Source of the DNA: an uncultured Clostridia bacterium
Lineage (GTDB): Bacteria > Bacillota > Clostridia > Lachnospirales > Lachnospiraceae
Length of the DNA stretch: 5,428 bases
NCBI GenBank assembly: GCA_946614685.1
Contig: CAMOHF010000104.1
Location: 1 to 5,428, forward strand
Direction: 5' to 3'
The notes under the pieces were generated by a model, which saw only the letters and a list, made by a program, of their open reading frames with translations, searched no databases and had not been told where the DNA came from. Positions 1 through 5,247 of this stretch are shown one piece after another (the stretch's first letter is position 1; every line of letters starts with the position of its first letter). The position numbers were made by a program, and so were the translations under genes.

Positions 1-154
1 CGGCGTCTACATGACACGCGTAAAAAAAGCCTACGCCTACGACAAGATGTTCGCTGTGATCATCCTTGTTTCTTTGATCAGCCTGGTGCTGATGGGACTG
101 GTGTCCCTGCTTCAAAAGAAATGCATGCCGTGGACGAGGCTTGATTCCGAATAA
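1..154 (+). CDS. ABC transporter permease, C-terminal end (partial)
   Basis: Only the last 50 codons are in the window, read from base 2 to a TAA at 152-154; the start lies upstream of base 1. The visible peptide begins GVYMTRVKKAYAYDKMFA, followed by one hydrophobic membrane segment (about residues 17-37 of the fragment, FAVIILVSLISLVLMGLVSL). It ends with a short basic, Trp-containing cytoplasmic tail (QKKCMPWTRLDSE). A last transmembrane helix followed by a basic tail with a 'PW' is typical of inner-membrane permeases of the NitT/TauT/SsuC type (BPD_transp_1). Which substrate it carries cannot be told. The gene ends 3 bases from the end of the convergent aroC and no hairpin fits between them. 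Another polytopic membrane protein is possible, because the EAA loop and other diagnostic parts are outside the window. Confidence 0.6.
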   Translation, partial: GVYMTRVKKAYAYDKMFAVIILVSLISLVLMGLVSLLQKKCMPWTRLDSE

Positions 155-157
155 GTA

Positions 158-1255
158 TTATGAATAGATCTTCTGCAGGTTGGAAAGCTTTGCAGACGCG
201 CCTGTCATCATCAGATCGAGGATGGTGATGGCCACCATTGCTTCAACAACGACCACGGCACGGGGACCGATCACAGGATCGTGTCTGCCCTTGATCGAAA
301 GGGATACCTCCTTGCCGTCCTTGGTAACCGTGTTCTGCGGCTGTGCAATGGAGGGCGTTGGCTTGAAGTATGCATGAAGAACCAGATCGCTTCCGTCGCT
401 GATACCGCCTAACGTGCCTCCGGCATGGTTGGCGGTTTTTTTGATTTCTCCGTTTTCTGACCGGAAGGGATCGTTGTTGATCGAACCGGAAGAGGATGAG
501 ACGGAGATACCGTCACCCACCTCGACAGCTTTTACGGCTCCGATGGACATCAGGGCCTGTGCAAGCTTTGCGTCTAACTTGTCGAAGACGGGATTTCCGA
601 TTCCGGCGGGGAGTCCGGTAACGATACAGCCGACGGAGGAACCGACAGAGTTTAGCTCGGTTCTTGCTTTCTCAAGGATCATGTCAGCCTTTTTGGCAGC
701 GAGCGCATCCGGCATATAGTGCGGGTTGTTGTATACTTCATTAAGATCAAAACGTGCAGGATCGACGGATACCTGTCCGATGGATGCGGTGTAGGCGGAT
801 ACGGTGATTCCCATGGTGGAAAGCAGCTTGGCTGCGATCGCGCCGGCGGCAACCCTGCCCACGGTCTCACGGCCGGAGGAACGCCCGCCGCCTCTCGGAT
901 CGCGAACTCCGAACTTTTGATCAAAGGTGTAATCCGCGTGTCCGGGACGGTAGGTATCTGCAAGCTCACCGTAGTCGGCAGAATGCTGGTCTGTATTTTC
1001 GATCATCATGGAGATGGGAGTGCCTGTGGTCACGCCCTCATAGATGCCGGAGAGGATCCGAACGGAATCGGCTTCGTTTCTCTGCGTGGTAAATGCGCTC
1101 TGACCCGGACGGCGTCTGTCCAAATAGGGCTGTATATCCTCGGCTGAAAGCGGAAGTCCGGCGGGACATCCGTCCACGACGACACCCAGTGCCGGGCCGT
1201 GAGATTCGCCCCAGGTGGTGATGGTGAAAATGGTTCCAAAGCTTGATCCTGCCAT
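158..1255 (-). CDS. aroC: Chorismate synthase (AroC)
   Basis: Makes chorismate from 5-enolpyruvylshikimate-3-phosphate by trans-elimination of phosphate, using reduced FMN, in the cytoplasm; it is the last common step to the aromatic amino acids and folate. The 365-residue product has the family's usual length and its signatures. These are GESHG (residues 16-20, His19), RRRPG (47-51), RPGHADYT (103-110, with conserved His106), GGGRSSGRETVGRVAAGA (122-139) and RHDP (324-327) near the end. I start it at the ATG whose complement is 1253-1255: GAGGAA lies 8 bases upstream and the protein begins MAGSSFGTIFTITTWGESHG, as AroC proteins do. An upstream in-frame ATG at 1315 would add 20 residues that run through the promoter and ribosome binding site, so I reject it. 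The gene diverges from the ChW gene and converges on the permease. Identification is secure. Confidence 0.97.
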   Translation of the reverse strand: MAGSSFGTIFTITTWGESHGPALGVVVDGCPAGLPLSAEDIQPYLDRRRPGQSAFTTQRNEADSVRILSGIYEGVTTGTPISMMIENTDQHSADYGELADTYRPGHADYTFDQKFGVRDPRGGGRSSGRETVGRVAAGAIAAKLLSTMGITVSAYTASIGQVSVDPARFDLNEVYNNPHYMPDALAAKKADMILEKARTELNSVGSSVGCIVTGLPAGIGNPVFDKLDAKLAQALMSIGAVKAVEVGDGISVSSSSGSINNDPFRSENGEIKKTANHAGGTLGGISDGSDLVLHAYFKPTPSIAQPQNTVTKDGKEVSLSIKGRHDPVIGPRAVVVVEAMVAITILDLMMTGASAKLSNLQKIYS

Positions 1256-1263
1256 AGATGTAG

Positions 1264-1269
1264 TTCCTC
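1264..1269 (-). promoter_or_regulatory. aroC ribosome binding site
   Basis: On the - strand GAGGAA lies 8 bases before the ATG at 1255. It decides the aroC start in favour of the 365-residue form over the 385-residue form starting at 1315. Confidence 0.75.
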
Positions 1270-1285
1270 GTCTTTCCTGTCGCAC

Positions 1286-1320
1286 AATATATGCGTATCT
1301 AAATCTTCTTGACAATTATA
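1286..1320 (-). promoter_or_regulatory. Candidate aroC promoter region
   Basis: Two - strand possibilities overlap. A perfect TATAAT (complement of 1315-1320) would start transcription near 1308 and give a leader of about 53 bases, but its -35 region is only A/T-rich with no good hexamer. Alternatively TTGTCA (complement of 1310-1315) is followed 19 bases on by TATATT (complement of 1286-1291), which would start near 1279. The sequence alone does not decide between them. Either one physically overlaps the -35 element of the + strand promoter at 1309-1337. Confidence 0.35.
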
Positions 1321-1337
1321 ACTTTTTTCTTTATAAA
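1309..1337 (+). promoter_or_regulatory. Upstream promoter (P1) of the ChW-transglutaminase gene
   Basis: A consensus TTGACA at 1309-1314, a 17-base spacer and TATAAA at 1332-1337 form a near-ideal sigma-A-type promoter. Predicted start is near 1344, leaving a leader of about 75 bases. It lies upstream of a second promoter for the same gene. Confidence 0.5.
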
Positions 1338-1351
1338 TAAAAAGGTTTTTA

Positions 1352-1379
1352 TTGATTTTTCGAAGATATATGCTATAAT
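1352..1379 (+). promoter_or_regulatory. Proximal promoter (P2) of the ChW-transglutaminase gene
   Basis: TTGATT at 1352-1357, a 16-base spacer and a perfect TATAAT at 1374-1379 preceded by TGC (extended -10, 1371-1373). Predicted start is near 1386, about 34 bases before the ATG at 1420. It is the better candidate for the main promoter because of its perfect extended -10 and short leader. Confidence 0.6.
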
Positions 1380-1399
1380 GTTACAAAAGTGTTACAAAA
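1380..1399 (+). repeat. GTTACAAAA direct repeat at the P2 start site
   Basis: GTTACAAAA occurs at 1380-1388 and again at 1391-1399, an 11-bp period (about one helical turn). It begins directly after the P2 -10 box and spans the predicted +1. This spacing suits a repressor binding one face of the helix; it may equally be chance in A/T-rich DNA. No regulator is identified. Confidence 0.4.
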
Positions 1400-1419
1400 C
1401 TATGACAGGAGTGTTTTGA

Positions 1420-3114
1420 ATGAAGAAGAGAATTTCCAGATTCTTACTTGCATGTCTGACCGTTGGACTTATGGGATACGCGGCACCTGCGACAGTTGCG
1501 CATGCTGCGGAGGCTGTCCCGGAAGCGGCAAATGATACCGGTGTGACGGAGAATGTGAATACAGATGCGACGATTTCCTACCGTACGCATGTACAGAATG
1601 ACGGCTGGCAGGACTATGTAAAGGAAGGTGCCACCTCGGGTACTTCCGGCAGAAGCCTTCGTCTCGAGGGTATAAACATCAAGCTTGATACCGAGCTTGA
1701 GGGAAGCATCGAATACTCGGTACATGTTCAGAATATCGGCTGGCAGGATGTAAAGAAGGATAATGAGATGGCCGGAACCTCCGGCAGAAGCCTTCGTCTT
1801 GAGGCGATCCGCATCAACTTAACCGGTGAGGTAGCAAAGTATTACAACGTACAATATCGTGTGCACTGTCAGGATTACGGCTGGATGAACTGGTGCGTTA
1901 ACGGACAGATGGCCGGAACCTCCGGCGAATCCAAGCGCCTTGAGGCGATTGAGATACGCCTTGTAAAGAAGGATACCGTGACTACGGATGCAACGGTTGC
2001 CTACAAGACACACGTGCAGAATATTGGATGGCAGTCGGAGAAGAAAAACGGAGAGGTCTCCGGAACCTCCGGCAGAAGCCTTCGTCTCGAGGGAATCAAG
2101 ATCCACCTGGAATCCATGATCCCAGGCGAGATCCTTTACAAAACGCATATTCAGAATCTCGGATGGGAAAAGTCCTGGACCACGGGCGGTTCCATGTCCG
2201 GAACCTCCGGAAGAAGCCTTCGTCTTGAGGCAATCCAGATCAAATTAAGCGGAGAGATCGCAGAGCATTATGATGTATATTACCGCGTGCACTCTCAGAA
2301 TGAGGGATGGCTCGGCTGGGCGAAAAACGGTGAGACGGCAGGTACCGCAAGCATGTCCTACAGACTTGAGGCAATCGAGATCCGTCTTGTGAAAAAGGGC
2401 GCCGCAGCTCCCGGTTCGACCGCACGTGCATACGTAGATCCCGATGTGATCAAGGCAGAGAAGGAAGCAGCCGCTGCTGCTGAAAAAGCAAAGCAGGAAG
2501 AAGCTGCAAAGAAGTACGAAGAAGAGATGCAAAAAGCGCTTACCCAGCCCATGAAGACCAACGACCCGAAGGTTGATGCAAGGGTTGCGGAGATCATTAA
2601 GGCCTGCGGTATCACGGACAATATGACAGCCATGAAGAAGGCGGAACTTCTCTATGACTGGATCATCAGGAATACATCGTATGACTGGAGAGACAGACAG
2701 TATTCACTGTATGGCTACGGAAATACGAAAACCTCTTATCAATCGGACTACGATTATCAGATTGTGAACGGATCCTATCCCGTGTTGTTTGACGGAATCG
2801 GTACCTGTATGAATTACTCCTATGCATATATGGTACTTACACGTGCAGTGGGACTTAATACATACGCTGTATGGGGCGGACTTACTTCTACCGGCGATGA
2901 TCATACCTGGGTAGCCATGAACGTGGGCGGCACCTATTATTATTTCGATCCTCAGATTGAGGATGATGTGAAGGGCGTTGGCGGAAGAGACTACTTCATG
3001 ATGACCGAGGCTAGAATCAAAGCAGAGGGTTTCATCTACAACAACAGAGAAGGCCGCGATGGTGGTACACTTACCAATGTTGTGAGAAGATTCAATCTTT
3101 TCAAGACGAAGTAG
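1420..3114 (+). CDS. Secreted ChW-repeat protein with transglutaminase-like domain
   Basis: A predicted exported surface or extracellular protein of 564 residues. Residues 1-29 are a signal peptide (MKKR, hydrophobic core, cleavage likely after AHA at 27-29). Six ChW repeats follow (about 52-90, 97-134, 144-182, 192-230, 237-276, 286-323), each with a core like HVQNxGWQ ... GTSGRSLRLEAI. An Ala/Glu/Lys-rich helical linker covers about 343-375. The C-terminal part (about 405-515) is transglutaminase-like: Cys463 in GTCMNYSYAY, His495 in DDHTWVAM and Asp510 in YYFDPQ give a full catalytic triad, so it should be active as a papain-fold peptidase, amidase or transglutaminase. The substrate is unknown. 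ChW repeats are a clostridial family presumed to mediate extracellular binding. There is no LPXTG anchor or C-terminal membrane segment. The start is fixed by AGGAG at 1407-1411, 8 bases before the ATG. No canonical terminator follows the stop directly. Confidence 0.88.
   Translation: MKKRISRFLLACLTVGLMGYAAPATVAHAAEAVPEAANDTGVTENVNTDATISYRTHVQNDGWQDYVKEGATSGTSGRSLRLEGINIKLDTELEGSIEYSVHVQNIGWQDVKKDNEMAGTSGRSLRLEAIRINLTGEVAKYYNVQYRVHCQDYGWMNWCVNGQMAGTSGESKRLEAIEIRLVKKDTVTTDATVAYKTHVQNIGWQSEKKNGEVSGTSGRSLRLEGIKIHLESMIPGEILYKTHIQNLGWEKSWTTGGSMSGTSGRSLRLEAIQIKLSGEIAEHYDVYYRVHSQNEGWLGWAKNGETAGTASMSYRLEAIEIRLVKKGAAAPGSTARAYVDPDVIKAEKEAAAAAEKAKQEEAAKKYEEEMQKALTQPMKTNDPKVDARVAEIIKACGITDNMTAMKKAELLYDWIIRNTSYDWRDRQYSLYGYGNTKTSYQSDYDYQIVNGSYPVLFDGIGTCMNYSYAYMVLTRAVGLNTYAVWGGLTSTGDDHTWVAMNVGGTYYYFDPQIEDDVKGVGGRDYFMMTEARIKAEGFIYNNREGRDGGTLTNVVRRFNLFKTK
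1561..2397 (+). repeat. Duplicated triplet of ChW-coding repeats
   Basis: Six ChW-coding repeats lie at 1573-1689, 1708-1821, 1849-1965, 1993-2109, 2128-2247 and 2275-2388. They form two blocks of three with a period of about 423 bases (141 codons): repeat 1 matches 4, 2 matches 5 and 3 matches 6. Marker differences support this: repeats 1 and 4 follow TDAT and end RLEG, 2 and 5 end RLEA and lead into a GE(V/I)A stretch, and 3 and 6 share YRVH and RLEAIEIRLVKK. Repeats 1, 2, 4 and 5 also share almost identical DNA around CCGGCAGAAGCCTTCGTCT, suggesting a fairly recent block duplication or ongoing conversion. Confidence 0.8.
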
Positions 3115-3172
3115 TTTGTATCTGTAGATCGGTATGATTTGAAAGAACACAATGTGATAGTAATTCTTTGTC

Positions 3173-3328
3173 TGTATACAGGCTTCGGCGTGTATATGTT
3201 TGTTGAGTGGGGTCGCCGAACACGCCGGCACTTAGCGAAGCTTCAGCTGAGCTTAGTACCGTTGCGTGTGAGATCGAAGCGAGAGCGTCCCCCGAGACAA
3301 ATATATACGGCGACGAAGCCGTCATATA
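3173..3328. repeat. Large imperfect inverted repeat, candidate structured RNA or dispersed element
   Basis: No gene lies here, but the ends pair over a long distance. GGCTTCG (3181-3187) pairs with CGAAGCC (3314-3320), and TGTATATGTTTGT (3191-3203) pairs with 3297-3309 with G-U pairs. A weaker extension pairs 3173-3179 with 3321-3328. Inside, GGGGTCGC (3209-3216) pairs with GCGTCCCC (3285-3292), ACACGC (3220-3225) with GCGTGT (3264-3269), and CGGCACTTAGC (3226-3236) with GCTTAGTACCG (3251-3261, two mismatches), capped by a 14-base loop. A TCG/CGA mini-hairpin near 3274-3282 could make a branch. A T-run (3338-3342) lies 9 bases beyond the base of the stem. I do not recognise a known RNA family. 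Either strand could carry the RNA. A small A/T hairpin at 3142-3169 may belong to the same element. Confidence 0.55.
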
Positions 3329-3345
3329 TCCACGACATTTTTCTC

Positions 3346-3374
3346 TTTACAACACCTGTAACGTATGTTATTAT
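3346..3374 (+). promoter_or_regulatory. rpsO promoter
   Basis: TTTACA at 3346-3351, a 17-base spacer and TATTAT at 3369-3374, preceded by TGT (3366-3368, extended -10). Predicted start is near 3381, giving an rpsO leader of about 78 bases. ACGTAT (3361-3366) and ATACGT (3373-3378) form a 6-bp inverted repeat around the -10 box. Confidence 0.6.
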
Positions 3375-3380
3375 ACGTAA

Positions 3381-3458
3381 GGCCTTCACAGGGCTGCGGG
3401 ATTCTCCAACCCCGGCTCGCGTGATGGGACAATATCAAGATATAAAGGAGGAAACATC
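3381..3458 (+). promoter_or_regulatory. Structured rpsO leader, candidate S15 autoregulatory site
   Basis: The leader can fold into a two-part stem. An outer helix pairs 3383-3389 with 3421-3427 (one U-U mismatch). An inner helix pairs 3391-3396 and 3398-3400 with 3413-3418 and 3410-3412, with C3397 bulged and a 9-base loop at 3401-3409. The inner helix contains G3392-U3417 next to G3393-C3416, a GU/GC step like the one S15 recognises in 16S rRNA helix 22 and in known rpsO leaders. The ribosome binding site AAAGGAGG (3444-3451) lies just downstream, 7 bases before the ATG. Feedback by S15 is an inference from this resemblance and the gene's identity. Confidence 0.5.
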
Positions 3459-3725
3459 ATGATCACAGCAGAAATGAAGCAGGAAATCATTTCCAAGTAC
3501 GCTCGCACCGAGGGTGACACCGGTTCACCGGAGGTACAGGTAGCTCTTCTTACAGCAAGAATCAATGATCTTAACGAGCACTTCAAGGTACATCCCAAGG
3601 ATCACCATTCCAGAAGAGGTCTCCTTAAGATGGTAGGTCAGAGAAGAAACCTTCTCGCTTACTTAAAGAGCAAGGATATCGAGCGTTACAGAACTCTGAT
3701 CGAGTCACTCGGTTTAAGAAAGTAA
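3459..3725 (+). CDS. rpsO: 30S ribosomal protein S15
   Basis: A primary 16S rRNA-binding protein of the small-subunit platform that binds the helix 20/21/22 junction and helps form an intersubunit bridge. The product is 88 residues, the usual length. The hallmark segments are all present: [17 protein letters not shown] (19-35), His41, [15 protein letters not shown] (45-59), [10 protein letters not shown] (61-70) and the C-terminal [12 protein letters not shown]. The start is set by a very strong AAAGGAGG 7 bases upstream. It has its own promoter and structured leader and is followed 11 bases after the stop by a strong terminator, so it is probably a single-gene unit. pnp, which often follows rpsO in bacteria, is not found here; the next gene is aroE-aroK. 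Identification is secure. Confidence 0.98.
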   Translation: MITAEMKQEIISKYARTEGDTGSPEVQVALLTARINDLNEHFKVHPKDHHSRRGLLKMVGQRRNLLAYLKSKDIERYRTLIESLGLRK

Positions 3726-3736
3726 TGACGAAAATC

Positions 3737-3770
3737 GCCCGTGGGTGCTTGCACCCCACGGGCATTTTTT
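3737..3770 (+). terminator. Rho-independent terminator of rpsO
   Basis: The stem GCCCGTGGGTG (3737-3747) pairs with 3752-3763 (one bulged C at 3754) around a CTTG tetraloop (3748-3751). It is G/C-rich with 11 base pairs and is followed by A and six T (3765-3770). A preceding AAAA gives it only a weak bidirectional character, and no - strand gene needs it. Confidence 0.92.
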
Positions 3771-3777
3771 GTACAAT
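3749..3777 (+). promoter_or_regulatory. Possible aroE-aroK promoter inside the terminator
   Basis: TTGCAC (3749-3754) in the terminator loop, a 17-base spacer and TACAAT (3772-3777) form a moderate promoter: the -10 is good (5/6), the -35 weak (3/6). Its predicted start falls at about 3784-3785, on the aroE-aroK ATG. The alternative is terminator readthrough from rpsO. Confidence 0.4.
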
Positions 3778-3782
3778 AGGAG
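3778..3782 (+). promoter_or_regulatory. Unusually close AGGAG before aroE-aroK
   Basis: AGGAG ends only 2 bases before the ATG at 3785, against 7-8 in the other genes of this window. That is too close for normal Shine-Dalgarno use, and with the promoter at 3749-3777 it would lie mostly upstream of the transcript. Confidence 0.4.
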
Positions 3783-3784
3783 CC

Positions 3785-5215
3785 ATGAAGAACTTAAGTA
3801 CCTATGTAAAAAAAGACTATAAGAAATCCTATGGGGATCATGCATCCGACCGACTTCTCGGCATCTTCGGAAACCCCATCGGACACACGCTGTCACCGGT
3901 GATCCATGACACCATCAGCGACACATTTTCCTTAGACGAAAAGTACATACCGTTTCAGATTCCGGAAGAGGATCTTTCGGAGGCGGTGAAGCTTGCCTAC
4001 GAGGAGGGAATCCTTGGACTTAATATCACGGTTCCGCACAAGCAGGCGGTGATGGATTCCCTTTGCGAGATCGATCCGGATGCGGCTGCAATCGGCGCGG
4101 TCAACACCCTTGTTCGTACCGACAAGGGATACAAGGGCTATAATACCGACATGCCCGGACTCTACGCCGCGATCAGGGCAGACGGACATGATGTGAAGGG
4201 CAAGTCTGTTGTTTTGATCGGCGCGGGCGGGGCTGCAAGGGCAGCCTGCTATATGTGTGTCAAATACGGCGCGAAAAAGATCATAATCTTAAACCGTACG
4301 CTTGAAAATGCGTCATCCCTTGCGGAAGATATGAAGAAGACCGAGGCCTATGATCCGAAAAAGACGGAGATTCGCTGCTATGCGGCAGGAGATTATCAAA
4401 AGATCCCGAAGGGACATTATCTGATGATCCAGTGTACTTCGGTTGGTCTTAAGAAGAAAGACGGACTTCCGCTTGTATCGGACGATGCATTCTACCGGAT
4501 GGCGGATTACGGTGTGGACTTGATCTATAACCCGGCAGAGACGCCTTTTTTGAAAAAACTGAACGAACTTTCCGTACCGCATATGAACGGGCTTTCCATG
4601 CTTTTGTTCCAGGGCGTGCTGGCGAATCAGCTTTGGAACGGAAAAAAGATCGAGAAGGATCTTTCGGATAAGATCTACAGAAAGCTTTGCGATACGCTGT
4701 ACGGCAAGGATAATATCATCCTGATCGGTTATATGGGATCGGGCAAGAGCACGGTTGCGAAGAAAATCGCTTCCCAGTACGGCTACACTCTGGTGGATAC
4801 GGACAAATGCATTAAAACCCGCGAGGGCATGGCCATTCCGGACATTTTTTCCGAGCTCGGAGAGGAGTACTTTCGCGATGCCGAAACGGCGCTTCTTCGG
4901 GAACTCGCCGAGGATCTTCATCATGCGGTCTTATCTACGGGAGGCGGTATGCCGCTTCGCAAGGAGAATATCAAACTGTTAAAGAAGATCGGTAAGATTT
5001 TTTATCTTTCCGCAACCCCCGAGCGGATCTATGAGCGCGTAAAGGGTGACAAGGAACGACCTCTTCTTCAGGGGGCGGATCCTTACAGGAAGATCTGTGA
5101 GATGATACTTTATCGCCATCCGATCTATGAGTCTGCTGCGGATGTGGAGCTTGATACGGGTAACACCAAACCAGCGGAGCTTGCGAAGATCATTGTGAGC
5201 GAGATGCAACCTTGA
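3785..5215 (+). CDS. aroE-aroK: Bifunctional shikimate dehydrogenase-shikimate kinase (AroE-AroK fusion)
   Basis: A 476-residue cytoplasmic fusion carrying out two consecutive steps: NADPH-dependent reduction of 3-dehydroshikimate, then ATP-dependent phosphorylation of shikimate. The AroE part (about 24-305) shows GNPIGHTLSP (29-38), NITVPHK with catalytic Lys86, GAVNTL (104-109), GYNTD with Asp122, the nucleotide loop GAGGAARA (146-153), NRT (170-172) and GLSMLLFQGVLANQLW (269-284). The AroK part (about 309-474) shows the Walker A GYMGSGKST (315-323), DTD (338-340), Arg364, GGG (386-388), the lid RPLL (425-428) and RHPIYESAAD (444-453). Both halves look complete and active. The first Ser of the usual SxS shikimate clamp is Thr35. 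The start is the ATG at 3785, since the 20 codons upstream only translate the terminator. Stop and next gene are 32 bases apart, so they are probably co-transcribed. Confidence 0.96.
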   Translation: MKNLSTYVKKDYKKSYGDHASDRLLGIFGNPIGHTLSPVIHDTISDTFSLDEKYIPFQIPEEDLSEAVKLAYEEGILGLNITVPHKQAVMDSLCEIDPDAAAIGAVNTLVRTDKGYKGYNTDMPGLYAAIRADGHDVKGKSVVLIGAGGAARAACYMCVKYGAKKIIILNRTLENASSLAEDMKKTEAYDPKKTEIRCYAAGDYQKIPKGHYLMIQCTSVGLKKKDGLPLVSDDAFYRMADYGVDLIYNPAETPFLKKLNELSVPHMNGLSMLLFQGVLANQLWNGKKIEKDLSDKIYRKLCDTLYGKDNIILIGYMGSGKSTVAKKIASQYGYTLVDTDKCIKTREGMAIPDIFSELGEEYFRDAETALLRELAEDLHHAVLSTGGGMPLRKENIKLLKKIGKIFYLSATPERIYERVKGDKERPLLQGADPYRKICEMILYRHPIYESAADVELDTGNTKPAELAKIIVSEMQP

Positions 5216-5247
5216 CAGCAATTTGTGTATATTTGGAGGAAGAAACC

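Noticed and set aside
719..1147. Long + strand open frame inside aroC
   Set aside because: It is the complement of a securely identified gene, with no ribosome binding site and a composition typical of an antisense frame.
1256..1315. A 20-residue N-terminal extension of AroC from an ATG at 1315
   Set aside because: It would read through the aroC ribosome binding site and promoter region, has no ribosome binding site of its own, and known AroC proteins begin close to the GESHG motif as the 1255 start does.
3139..3166. A promoter (TTGAAA, 16 bases, TAATTC) that would start an RNA exactly at the 3173 stem
   Set aside because: The -10 matches consensus at only two positions; the coincidence with the stem end is noted but not enough to call it.
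2704..3325. Minus-strand open frames at 2704-3231 and 3101-3325
   Set aside because: They lie antisense to the end of the ChW gene and over the inverted repeat, lack ribosome binding sites, and have compositions expected from reading a structured intergenic element.
3173..3345. The big stem as 6S RNA or as an ordinary terminator
   Set aside because: It lacks the large symmetric central bubble of 6S RNA, and the T-run begins 9 bases after the stem base, too far for a canonical intrinsic terminator.
3725..3784. A start of aroE-aroK at the ATG overlapping the rpsO stop (TAATG)
   Set aside because: The 20 added codons are the rpsO terminator hairpin and T-tract, and the peptide has no counterpart in AroE.
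4313..4924. 203-codon - strand open frame inside aroE-aroK
   Set aside because: It is antisense to motif-bearing parts of both enzyme domains, with no start signals or recognisable family.
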